Below, piece by piece: positions 13,087 through 22,100 of a DNA stretch of 24,573 nucleotides. Positions within the stretch are counted from its first letter, which is position 1. Every line of letters begins with the position of its first letter. The stretch is from Profundicola sp964553105 (GTDB lineage: Bacteria; Bacteroidota; Bacteroidia; Flavobacteriales; Weeksellaceae). Made by a program: the position numbers and the translations under genes. The notes under the pieces were generated by a model, which was given only the letters and a program-made list of their open reading frames with translations, was not told the origin of the DNA and made no database searches. The stretch spans positions 1 through 24,573 of the forward strand of contig CAZKJO010000037.1 of the NCBI GenBank assembly GCA_964553105.1. Reading direction: 5' to 3'.

Positions 13087-15795
13087 TTAAAACTGAAAAT
13101 TCACAGTAAATATAAAATTTAAATTATTTAATGACTGAGTAGATTCAAACCGTCCATAATCAGATATTGATATTTGCTTAAAAAACTTATGATTAGTGAG
13201 GTTCTTACCTGTTAAAAGAAACTCCCATTTGTTATTATCTGTGCGGTATCTTAAGTTTGTGTCTAGAAAAATATAATGATTTTTATTTTGTGTATCGGGT
13301 TGATAAAACTCTGCAATAATGGATGCGAACAAATTTTTAGATCCTCGTACTAATATTTTGGAAGAATTAACAATGGCATTATTCGTAAATATTTTAGTGT
13401 TTATCGATTTCGATTTTGATATATTCAATTTAAAAGTATTCTCAAAATTTACAGGGAATTTAAATGCTGTTTTATAAAAAAATTCAAAATAAAGTGTCCT
13501 ATTTTGATTATCTCTCAAATCTGAATTATTTATAATGTTCTTATAATTACTAACATTATATTCAGTTGACATTTTAATTGTCGAAAAAATAATAGGGAAA
13601 TATTTCGATATTCTAAAATTAGCACCATAAGATTTATTCTGCTCCGGAAGCATAAAATAACTACTTCTAATAAAGTTTAATCCAATATCATTATTGACGA
13701 AATAGTTGTTTTTAATTGCGTTATATTTCAATTCAAATAAAAAGTCAAATTGATTATACAAATCATTAAAAGTATAGATTGTGTTTGCGGAATATGTTTT
13801 TTGAAGAGATAAATTAGTTATATTTTTTCTTAAATTTCGAAAAGATGTGAGTATAGGATTACTGTACAAGTTGGATAAATCTGTCGTACTTTCGTCATAG
13901 CTGTGCTTCATTAACAGCACAGAATTTCGATTTAATTTATAAAAGATATTGACCCTTGGGGAGAAAACTATTTGATTATTTTTCATCTTTTTAGTGGATA
14001 CAACATCATTAAATCTAAAATTATAATTTTTTATATCTATCTGTGGTTGAATTACCCATTTCTTCCATTCCCATTTATAAAAACCACTCAACCTAGTCTG
14101 AAAAGTCATTTGCTTTATATTATTTTTAAATTCATTTTTCACAACCAATGGTTTTGGCAATAGAAGAGATGTTAATTCATCGTTCATCATATTAAACTCT
14201 GCTTGCAGTTGATACTTGTTCTCGTTTATGTCAACACCCAAAAATGTACCGTTAAAAATTATATTCTCTTTGTGATTTTCTACCAATTGCTGCGTAGTTC
14301 CCGTAAGAAAGATTTCATCATTGTCAAAATCTAATGCGGGTTGCAGATCGAAATGCTGGTGCTTTTTGTCATTGGCATAAATCCCTCTAAACTGAATTGC
14401 ATGTTTGTCGTCTAAACGAAGCGTGTGGATAAGTTCCTGTTTTGTGAAATAATTTCGGGAATCTAAGGAAGAGGTTATATTATCAATAGAATTAGAAACT
14501 AAATTCTTATTCGTTAAAATCTTCTCATCATTCCATTTGCTTTTAAATTCTATAAGGTTGGCTTTACCTGATTTCCATGTCAACTCTATATTTCCATCAT
14601 ACAATTTAGGTAATTTCGTAGTAGATTCATTTTCTGAAGTATTTAGCATCTCATTGTTTTCAAAAACATAGTTAGATCTTTGTTTTCTTTCAAATAACAA
14701 TCTATCTTGGTGGTAATTAAAATTAATTTTAGCGTTTATATTTTTGGAAAGTTTGACAATTTGATTTCCACTTCCAAACCAATTGTTATTATCATTAGCT
14801 CTAGAAGTTTCTATACTGCTATAAAAAATTTGTTCTGGAATGAGGCTTGTTGCCTTAAATGAACTGTTTTTAATTTCATCAGGTGACTTATTGAATGAAA
14901 AATAGTCATAAGGAGAGGCGCTTACCCCTGTATTGTTGTAAGCCAGCGTGCTAAAGTTTTTATGTTTTTTGGATATAGCTAAACCGTTTATTCCAATTTG
15001 ATAACGATCTTGGTAACCATAACCTGCGTATCCGTTACCAGAAAAGTCTATTCTTCCTTTTTTTAATTTTAAATTTAATGCAATTTTATCTGAATTTTCA
15101 ATTCCTTTCAAAAGTGGATTTTCACTCCAATTTTCAATGGCCTGAACTTTATCTATAATATCTGCAGAAATATTTTTGGTGCCTACTGTATAATTATAAT
15201 TAAAAAGATCATCCCCTTCTAGTAAAACCTTTTCGACCGTTTTCCCTTTATATTTAATTATCCCCCGATCATCAACCTCCATTCCAGGAAGTTTTTTTAA
15301 CACATCCTCCACGCTTCTCTCGGTACCATCTTTGTACCTATCTGGATTATAAGTAATTGTATCGTTTTTTATTACTATAGCACGCGATTTACCTTTAACA
15401 ATTATAGGTTCTAAAATAACTTTAGAAGCCAACAAGACAAAATCCCTCTGATATTCAATTTCGTTCGGTAGCAAGGATAAAACGTCACTTTGACTTTCAT
15501 ATCCGAGTTTATTTACTTCTACAACGAATTTTGTTAGCTTTCTTTCAGTGGTTATTTCATTTAGGTTAATGTGGTATTCTCCTTTTTGAGTGGTCGTAGT
15601 ATATGCTAAAATGAGATTTTCTTGGTCGATATTTCGTATTAGAATATTAGCATGCGATAGAGCAACACCTTCATTATTATATATAAAACCCTTTAAGATT
15701 TGCGCTTGAAGGGTTTGAAATAAAATCAGTAAACCAAGTAATAAAAATCTATAGGCTAATCTCCTTAAAGCCCACGTCCTCCATTGCCTCACCAA
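13087..15795 (-). CDS. TonB-dependent-receptor-like outer-membrane barrel with carboxypeptidase-regulatory-like N-domain
   Basis: This outer-membrane protein of about 902 residues has several parts. A signal peptide is rich in Arg then Leu and cleaved near LQAQ. A CarboxypepD_reg-like beta-sandwich covers about residues 33-120. A plug-like domain follows (about 140-245, with ERSVEDVLKKLPGMEVDD and KVLLEGDDLF), then a long barrel ending in the aromatic FTVNFQF typical of outer-membrane proteins. Many Asn/Lys/Ser-rich strands occur in the barrel. No ATG exists near the beginning: TTG (15795) or GTG (15792) must be used. Either makes the gene overlap the GLPGLI gene by about 47 bases in another frame, implying translational coupling. 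It belongs to the group of barrels usually found next to GLPGLI proteins. Whether it imports, exports or only binds the small cysteine proteins encoded upstream is unknown. Confidence 0.85.
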   Translation of the reverse strand: MVRQWRTWALRRLAYRFLLLGLLILFQTLQAQILKGFIYNNEGVALSHANILIRNIDQENLILAYTTTTQKGEYHINLNEITTERKLTKFVVEVNKLGYESQSDVLSLLPNEIEYQRDFVLLASKVILEPIIVKGKSRAIVIKNDTITYNPDRYKDGTERSVEDVLKKLPGMEVDDRGIIKYKGKTVEKVLLEGDDLFNYNYTVGTKNISADIIDKVQAIENWSENPLLKGIENSDKIALNLKLKKGRIDFSGNGYAGYGYQDRYQIGINGLAISKKHKNFSTLAYNNTGVSASPYDYFSFNKSPDEIKNSSFKATSLIPEQIFYSSIETSRANDNNNWFGSGNQIVKLSKNINAKINFNYHQDRLLFERKQRSNYVFENNEMLNTSENESTTKLPKLYDGNIELTWKSGKANLIEFKSKWNDEKILTNKNLVSNSIDNITSSLDSRNYFTKQELIHTLRLDDKHAIQFRGIYANDKKHQHFDLQPALDFDNDEIFLTGTTQQLVENHKENIIFNGTFLGVDINENKYQLQAEFNMMNDELTSLLLPKPLVVKNEFKNNIKQMTFQTRLSGFYKWEWKKWVIQPQIDIKNYNFRFNDVVSTKKMKNNQIVFSPRVNIFYKLNRNSVLLMKHSYDESTTDLSNLYSNPILTSFRNLRKNITNLSLQKTYSANTIYTFNDLYNQFDFLFELKYNAIKNNYFVNNDIGLNFIRSSYFMLPEQNKSYGANFRISKYFPIIFSTIKMSTEYNVSNYKNIINNSDLRDNQNRTLYFEFFYKTAFKFPVNFENTFKLNISKSKSINTKIFTNNAIVNSSKILVRGSKNLFASIIAEFYQPDTQNKNHYIFLDTNLRYRTDNNKWEFLLTGKNLTNHKFFKQISISDYGRFESTQSLNNLNFIFTVNFQF

Positions 15796-16555
15796 CTTTT
15801 ATTTTAATATTATCGCTTTCACCATTTTCAACAGATGATTTCATTTTATTGGCCATATTTACCCAAGCTTCCCTTAATAATTTAGTGTAACTCTCCCAGG
15901 TAATTACTTTTTCTTTCTCAAAAGAAAACTTATCAAAGGCGAAATTCTCCCGATAAATTTCAATTTCATAAGCAGAAAAACGCAGGCTTTTATCTGAAGA
16001 TTCAGCATATAAAATTAATCCCGGAAGACCATCTAGTTTCCATGGTGCCGCAATAATTGGAACTTCTGTTGTGAAATAAGCAATATACTCCCTGCCTCTG
16101 AAATTAGCCTTTGCGGCTTGCGTATTATATCCCAGTATGACTGAATCTTTATTAATAACTTTCCAGTTTATTTTATTTAAACTTTCTCCAACGATAAATT
16201 TTTTATTGAAAATATGAGTATTATATATAAGTGTATCCTTTTCGACATTCTTATAATACATCTTTTTATCTTTTGATGAAAAAGAAATATGATTGTCCGA
16301 CAAAACTGTTCTCTTTATTTCTTCTTGTTCGTATTCAGCTTGCACAGGTACATCATACAAACTTTTCTGATTTATTTCATAATAAATAGATTCTACCCCA
16401 TCAGAAATAAGTTCATAATTAACTTCCTTTGAAAATACGGCGTCCGTTTTAAAATCTTGAATAAAGGTATAGTTTACCTTAATGGATTGCGCATTCAAGA
16501 CCGCTGTAGTAAATAGCGGTAAGAGCATTAGATATCTAAACATTTTTCGTGTCAT
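15749..16555 (-). CDS. GLPGLI-family secreted protein
   Basis: This 268-residue exported protein has a Sec signal (MFRYLMLLPLFTTAVLNAQ). The name-giving motif is in PWKLDGLPGLI (residues 171-181). The family (TIGR01200/Porph_ging) is restricted to Bacteroidota and has no established function. It is regularly encoded next to outer-membrane barrel proteins, as here. The start ATG (16555) overlaps the stop of the upstream small-protein gene as ATGA, a coupling arrangement. A second in-frame ATG four codons later (16543) also fits the signal peptide. The C-terminal coding region overlaps the start of the barrel gene. Predicted location is the periplasm or outer surface. Confidence 0.93.
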   Translation of the reverse strand: MTRKMFRYLMLLPLFTTAVLNAQSIKVNYTFIQDFKTDAVFSKEVNYELISDGVESIYYEINQKSLYDVPVQAEYEQEEIKRTVLSDNHISFSSKDKKMYYKNVEKDTLIYNTHIFNKKFIVGESLNKINWKVINKDSVILGYNTQAAKANFRGREYIAYFTTEVPIIAAPWKLDGLPGLILYAESSDKSLRFSAYEIEIYRENFAFDKFSFEKEKVITWESYTKLLREAWVNMANKMKSSVENGESDNIKIKVGEAMEDVGFKEISL

Positions 16556-16866
16556 GGATTTGCATATGTTAAAAGTTTTAGCAATAATTTTTTATGACAT
16601 CTCTCCCAGGCAGTTTCACAGTCCGTAAGCAACCAGCCTCCCGATTCTTCAACAATAATGATTATACCATCCTGTTCAACCTGCATACTACAATGCACTC
16701 TACACGCATCTTCATTATTTATTTTTATCTCCGATACCATTTCACGTGGTGAAACTTCCACAATTTGACTGGAGTATAAATAAATTAAATCATTTTCTTT
16801 TTCATTATTTGCATAATTAAAATTGCAAAAAATTACTGTTAATATAAATATAAATAATTTTTTCAT
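16552..16866 (-). CDS. Secreted four-cysteine small protein B
   Basis: This 104-residue protein of unknown family is predicted to be exported. I start it at 16866, where MKKLFIFILTVIF... forms a signal peptide cleaved near NYA. A longer frame from 16908 would overlap the preceding gene and lack a signal. The mature part has Cys55, Cys59, Cys83 and Cys90 spaced C-x3-C-x23-C-x6-C. It also has VEQDG, VEESGGWLL and ERC, which align without gaps with the neighbouring protein A. Four spaced cysteines suggest two disulfides. It starts 10 bases after gene A and overlaps the GLPGLI gene by 4 bases (ATGA). No known bacteriocin or toxin signature was recognised. Confidence 0.82.
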   Translation of the reverse strand: MKKLFIFILTVIFCNFNYANNEKENDLIYLYSSQIVEVSPREMVSEIKINNEDACRVHCSMQVEQDGIIIIVEESGGWLLTDCETAWERCHKKLLLKLLTYANP

Positions 16867-16876
16867 AACACCAATT

Positions 16877-17191
16877 TTACCAAACAACTCGTACATCCTC
16901 AGTAGCAAAACCTAATTCATTTAATTTTTCCCGACATCTTTCGGCAGCTCTCGCGCAACCTGATAATAACCAACCTGCGCTTGTCTCAACTGTATACGTA
17001 ACTCCGTCCATTTCGATAGACGCAAAACATCTAACACTACAACTGTTATCATCTGCATTAAAGCTATAAAAATTAATTTCATCAATTTTTATAAATTCCT
17101 TTTTTATTTCTGAGTCTATATCTCCTTCAGCTCTTGCAAAGCCAACTATTGAAATTAATAAAATAAAAGATGTTAAAATATTTCTATACAT
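16877..17191 (-). CDS. Secreted four-cysteine small protein A
   Basis: This 104-residue protein is the first gene of the operon. A Sec signal (MYRNILTSFILLISIVGFARA) is followed by an acidic linker. A conserved core then carries Cys51, Cys55, Cys79 and Cys86, with the same spacing as protein B (C-x3-C-x23-C-x6-C). The core shares CxVxC, ExDG, VExSxGWLL, AxERC and KL with protein B at equal positions. The two proteins are also equal in length, so they are clearly tandem paralogues. Function is unknown; candidates are a secreted effector or antimicrobial, a structural surface peptide, or a substrate of the GLPGLI/barrel pair. Expression is probably driven by the -7 element at 17213-17220, next to the 9-bp repeats. 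Confidence 0.84.
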   Translation of the reverse strand: MYRNILTSFILLISIVGFARAEGDIDSEIKKEFIKIDEINFYSFNADDNSCSVRCFASIEMDGVTYTVETSAGWLLSGCARAAERCREKLNELGFATEDVRVVW

Positions 17192-17212
17192 AATTCATGT
17201 TTTTAGTTATAA

Positions 17213-17220
17213 CAATATTA
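17213..17220 (-). promoter_or_regulatory. Likely -7 element of the four-cysteine/GLPGLI operon
   Basis: On the minus strand the bases read TAATATTG, one mismatch from TAnnTTTG, ending about 21 bases before the start of gene A. The Crp/Fnr gene and the efflux operon have the same distance. It overlaps the first unit of the tandem repeat. Confidence 0.4.
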
Positions 17221-17259
17221 ATTATATTAATTATATTAATTATATTAATTATATTAATT
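17215..17259. repeat. Tandem repeat, five perfect 9-bp units
   Basis: ATATTAATT is repeated five times without error. It ends 23 bases before the start codon of small-protein gene A. A TTG that could act as a -33 core lies on the other side (minus strand, 17263-17265), so the array would sit in the promoter spacer. The array contains no coding sequence. Confidence 0.95.
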
Positions 17260-17286
17260 TAACAATTATTTAACTATTTTAGATGT

Positions 17287-17299
17287 TCTTAATTTAAGA
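17287..17299. promoter_or_regulatory. 13-base palindrome upstream of the four-cysteine operon
   Basis: TCTTAATTTAAGA is perfectly symmetric around its central T. Upstream of it, 17321-17337 holds a small AGGTC/GACCT hairpin without a T run. The palindrome may be an operator of the operon; the evidence is symmetry only. Confidence 0.3.
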
Positions 17300-17365
17300 T
17301 TAGTTTTATCTCTGCAATAGGTCTTTTGTTGACCTGTTTCGCATGATAATATAGGAAAAAATATT

Positions 17366-18673
17366 TTAATTTTCAGGTTCTAAGTCCTTCATCACAGGCT
17401 GCTCTTTAGCCTTACCATGATATGGACGAATAATAAGTCTAACACTTTTGTTGTAGGAAAAATATTGGGTAATCCAATTCACGAGTGCCACCATTTTATT
17501 TCTGAATCCTACCAAAGAAACCAAGTGAACAAAAATCCAAATCATCCAAGCAAACCATCCGCTAAAGCTATATTTCCCTAAATCTGCTACAGCTTTATTT
17601 CTACCAATCGTTGCCATAGCTCCTTTGTCTGAATACTTAAATTCTTTCATTGGTTTTGAACGCGAAAGATTATTTAAGTTTTTTGCTAGTCGCAAACCTT
17701 GTTGAATCGCCGGTTGTGCCACCATTGGGTGACCATGTGGATATTCCTCTGAAACCATACAAGCCACATCGCCTATCGCAAAAATATGTTCGAAACCCTC
17801 AACTTGATTAAATTGATTTACTTTTAATCTATTATCCATAATCACTTCATTAGGAAAACCATAGATCAAGTCTCCCTTTACACCTGCTGCCCAAATCAAG
17901 GTATTGGCATATAAATCCTTATTATTGGTATCTACAAACTGACCATCATAATTAAGAACTCGTGTATTCAACCACAGATGCACATCCATATCGCGCAGAT
18001 ATTTCTCAGCTTTTGCAGAAGCTCTATCCGAGAAACCAGGTAATAAACGATCGCCAGATTGCACCAAGTGAACATTCATGATTCTGATATCTAAATCAGG
18101 ATAATCGTTATGTAACACATGATTTTTTAGTTCTCCTAAAGCGCCTGCTAACTCTACACCAGTAGGTCCACCACCCACAATTACAAAATTCATTAACTCT
18201 TTGCGCTCATTTAAATCATTGGTAAGCAATGCTTTTTCTAAATTCTGTAGAATCAATGAACGCAAATCCAATGCTTCTGGAATAGTTTTCATTGACATGG
18301 CATTGCGTTCGATTTCCTCGTTTCCGTAGAAATTGGTCGTTGAACCCGTAGCAACAATTAATTTATCAAAACTAAGTTCACCTATATTGGTATGAATGAT
18401 ATTTTTGGTCGTGTCAATGGTTTCCACATCCGCAATACGAAAGTGAAAGTTTTTCTCATTTTTAAAAAGCGTTCGAATTGCATGCGCAATGGAATCCGGT
18501 TCCAAACCGGCCGTAGCAACTTGGTACAGTAGAGGCTGAAAAGTATGGTAATTATTTTTATCAATTAACACCACTTGATTATCCTTTTTATTAAGATGTC
18601 GCGCCAATTTTAACCCACCAAAACCAGCTCCAATGATTACAATTCGAGTTAAACTACTATCTGGTATATTCAT
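17366..18673 (-). CDS. ndh: Type II NADH dehydrogenase (NDH-2), FAD-dependent
   Basis: This 435-residue membrane-associated flavoenzyme passes electrons from NADH to quinone without pumping protons. The FAD-binding GxGxxG is IVIIGAGFGGLKLARHL (residues 11-27), and the NADH-binding one is VIVGGGPTGVELAGALGEL (164-182). The family motifs NYHTFQPLLYQVATAGLEPD and IFAIGDVA are intact. A hydrophobic C-terminal stretch (FSGWFAWMIWIFVHLVSLVGF, about 375-395) plus a basic end fits the membrane anchor of NDH-2. The length is normal. It is transcribed away from the 49-residue gene on the other side of 18674-18886. Other NAD(P)/FAD oxidoreductases are possible but less likely. Confidence 0.93.
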   Translation of the reverse strand: MNIPDSSLTRIVIIGAGFGGLKLARHLNKKDNQVVLIDKNNYHTFQPLLYQVATAGLEPDSIAHAIRTLFKNEKNFHFRIADVETIDTTKNIIHTNIGELSFDKLIVATGSTTNFYGNEEIERNAMSMKTIPEALDLRSLILQNLEKALLTNDLNERKELMNFVIVGGGPTGVELAGALGELKNHVLHNDYPDLDIRIMNVHLVQSGDRLLPGFSDRASAKAEKYLRDMDVHLWLNTRVLNYDGQFVDTNNKDLYANTLIWAAGVKGDLIYGFPNEVIMDNRLKVNQFNQVEGFEHIFAIGDVACMVSEEYPHGHPMVAQPAIQQGLRLAKNLNNLSRSKPMKEFKYSDKGAMATIGRNKAVADLGKYSFSGWFAWMIWIFVHLVSLVGFRNKMVALVNWITQYFSYNKSVRLIIRPYHGKAKEQPVMKDLEPEN

Positions 18674-18886
18674 TTCTTTGAAATCTTAAACAAAAATAAG
18701 CTAAATATATCATAATAATTGTTGATTAAAACTCCGATTCAACAATTTAAAACAGTAACTGCAATAAATTATTAACATTTTGTTGATAACTACTTATTTA
18801 ACATTTTCTGACACATTTTCCTATGGCTTTATTAAAAATATTTAAATATATTTAGCAAATAGTTAGATAAATAAGTTAGTTTTTAT

Positions 18887-19036
18887 ATGAGTAAGATTCA
18901 ACAAGCATTAGAGAAATTGACGAAAGAAAGCCGTGAACAAGAGGTCTTTATCATGCTAGGTCTAATATTCAGCTTCATGTTCTTCATTATTATAATCGGT
19001 TTGGCGACAGGTCATATGTTCTCTATTTTATTTTAG
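18887..19036 (+). CDS. 49-residue single-helix membrane protein
   Basis: This short reading frame starts at ATG 18887 and ends with TAG at 19034-19036. A charged N-terminal amphipathic helix (SKIQQALEKLTKESREQE) is followed by one hydrophobic segment of about 25 residues (VFIMLGLIFSFMFFIIIIG). It ends in a short tail (LATGHMFSILF). A separate, clear terminator follows 20 bases after the stop, and no other gene lies within 200 bases on the same strand. Codon use resembles the neighbours. It is likely a genuine small membrane protein; the function is unknown. Confidence 0.65.
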   Translation: MSKIQQALEKLTKESREQEVFIMLGLIFSFMFFIIIIGLATGHMFSILF

Positions 19037-19056
19037 AAAAGTTTAACTTCAAAAAG

Positions 19057-19100
19057 AATGGGTCGGGATTTTAAAATAATTCCGGCTCATTTTCTTCTAT
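19057..19100 (+). terminator. Terminator of the 49-residue gene
   Basis: AATGGGTCGGGATT (19057-19070) pairs with AATTCCGGCTCATT (19078-19091) using G-U pairs, with the loop TTAAAAT, and is followed by TTTTCTTCT. Confidence 0.75.
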
Positions 19101-19191
19101 AAAATAATTTTCTCTTTGCTCATGTTTTTGGTCCTTTTAAAAGTTTATTTAGATTTTCTTTATCTTGTCCCAAACTTAATACTCAACTATC

Positions 19192-22100
19192 ATGAAAAAT
19201 GAAACATCTCGAAGAGAATTCATCCGTCAAATTATGTTATCCGGTGCTCTTTTGGGCATTTCACCCTACTTATTAAGCTGTATTGGTTGCTCAGAAGATG
19301 AAGTAGAAGCTATAAACCTTCCAAACCTTCCCTTAATGCAATCTGCAGAGGCTCCTTTTGGAATTTGGAGACAAATGATTCAAACCTTAGAAAAAAGCCC
19401 TGACCACTTATTGGGTAGACGTAAAGCTTTAATTGCAGCTAAAAATCCTGAGAAAATGATTGAATTTGTTAGAGACAACATTCAAATTAGAGCAACAACA
19501 AAAAACTTTTTGAGCGATGGATATAGAGATAAATTATATGGTCCAGATATCGCTTTAAGAAGTGGTATTGCAACCTTACGTGAAAAAGCTGAAATCCTTA
19601 GGGATATGTTACTAGAAGCAGGTTTTGAAGCAAAAATTATTGTAGAAAACATTGATTTCACCGAAGAGGAATTAAAAAATATTTTCTTTCGATCCTATCG
19701 ACCTCCCTTTAAACCGCCAATAAGTGAGGAGCAGATGCAGGCATGGAAACAAAGTTTAGGGGCTGATGATAACAATGGTTCATTAAAAGAAATAAATCTT
19801 TCGGGAAATAATATAGACGAAATCACCCATCAAATTATGGAGGGGTTAGTTGACTTTAAATATAATTATTTAGAAAATTCCTTAAAACCACCAGAGAACG
19901 GAAAAATTCCATCTGTAATCTATAAGGAAAATAATGAAGAAAAGTTCGCTCATATTTTTGATCCTTCTGTTCCAACAGGTAGTTTACATCCAAAGAATAC
20001 AGAAAATAAATTTAACAACTCGGGTGAAGTTAATATACCTAAAAGAGAAATTAAAATTAGTCTGTCTTATCGCAGTACAACTGAAACAAAAAAAGATATA
20101 GAATTACTCTCAGGCACCTGGAAAATTGAGGATTTATTTGGCAGTACGGTTTCCCTAGAGTTCTTAAATAACATGGACTTTAAAGCCCAGGCAACCAAAA
20201 GAATTGCTGATATAAATTCTTTTACGCCTTGTTTTAGTTTTCAAAAAATTGGAACCGAAAAGGAATTAATGGAATCCTTATCAGTGTTGGGTGAACCCAT
20301 AGATTTAAATGCTAATGAAATATTACCAAAGGAAGATGGCCTGGATTTAATAACTTCAGATGTTCAAGGTGATACCACCAGGGTTACTCAATTAACAGTT
20401 AATGCTATTCCAATGGTATTTCCTGAGGTTCGATTAGAAATTTTTCCAACCGATGAGAACGGAAATATTGTGGAAAACCTATCTGCCTCGAATTTTGTTG
20501 TTCAGGACAATGAAAACCAAATTAGCGCCAGAATGAAACAGAATGTGATATCACCAAAGATAATGGTGTTGCATGATAATTCTGGAAGTATGCCATTGGC
20601 GTATCGAAACAAAGAAGAAATTGAACAATTCAAAACTGATTTAGAGAAAGTGATAAGAGAAATCTATCCCTATGCAAAAGTTCAAACCCGACCCACTGGT
20701 TCAGATATTTATACTTCCTTGCTAAGAGCAAAACAGAGCGATTCAGACATGATCTTATATGCCACTGATGGTGACAATAATGATGACTTTGACCCAAATT
20801 ACCTGGAGGTTTATAATTCTGGTAAACCGATGGTTATCTTAGAAGTGAGAGAAAAGAGTAAAACATATGATGATTTAAAAGATAATATTGAGAACTTAAT
20901 TTCAATTCCAGCTGTCGATAAAGAGGCTGTAAAGGAAGAAATAAGATCCCTTCTGTCTGATTTAAAATTTCCACCCTATGTAATGACTTATAATTCTTTT
21001 AATGAAAACGAAGAACATGAATTAAAACTTAAATTAAGTGACAAAGATTTGTTCGATGAAACAAAATTCATGTTTGCAAAAAAGAATGATATGTATATGG
21101 GTGAAAGAATGGTGGGTTTATATTTAACCATAAAAGGATATAACGTCAACGTTCGCAGAACCTTAGCTGGATGGGATGATACCTTAGTAAACTATGAACA
21201 TTCAAGAAAATATATTGATGAAGTTCATGAAATGTTGTTAGGTGGTGCAGTAATAGCATTTGAAAGCGAAGCACCCAACCTCTCCATACGTCTCACTGAA
21301 TATCTGACAACTTTATTAAGCCATGAAAATTGGTTTAATGCACAAAGAGAAGGGGATTATGAAAAAGCTGTGACTCATTTGCAGGAGGGTACGCTCAACT
21401 ATCCTCCATTACTTCTAAGCATGATGCAACCTTTGTCTAATCCATACAGCTCTGAAAGCATCACTTTACCCAGCGGGTTCAGGTCTTGTATTATAAAATT
21501 GAAACCAGGCTTATATTCACCAAATTCAAATGTATCATTCGATTATCTTCCGACCTCCAAGTATCAAACGATTAGCACCGCTGGTGATGGAAAAACCAAT
21601 TTAGAAGAAACCATTAAAAAAACAATGCAGTTTGCGCTATTGGAATCAGAAATGTTTCAGGATAGTACTTTAACACAATTAAAAAACAAAAAACTAATAT
21701 CTACCGACAAAGCTAAAAAAGATATAAGATTTGAGAATCGAAAGCTAAGGGAACTAAATCCTATTTTTCAACGTAGAATTTTCCAGGAAGGTAATCATGT
21801 TTTCTTTGACGAGTCTTTAACAGCTTCCGCCTATTTTAAAGTTGATCGTTATTCAGGGGAACTTTACGCTAATTTGCCCGACGGCACAGGCGGAGGTGGC
21901 GATTCTATTCAAAGGCAATTAGAAGAACTGAAAAAAGTTGTGGCAGAATATGAACAATTGGTGAGTGCTATGAATGTGGGTATGGCTGTTGGTGGAGTCG
22001 GAACTTTTTCCTTAGGCGTTGTGGCAAATTATAGTGTAACCCTCGTGAAATTATATGCTTTTGCCTCCGAAGCAATTATTTTAATGAATGCTTCTGATTT

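Noticed and set aside
16866..16908. Longer start for small protein B at 16908
   Set aside because: The extension would overlap gene A by 32 bases and put a polar, non-signal segment before a clean signal peptide at 16866.
17321..17337. Small AGGTC/GACCT hairpin behind the NADH dehydrogenase gene as a terminator
   Set aside because: It has only a 5-base stem and no run of Ts on either strand.
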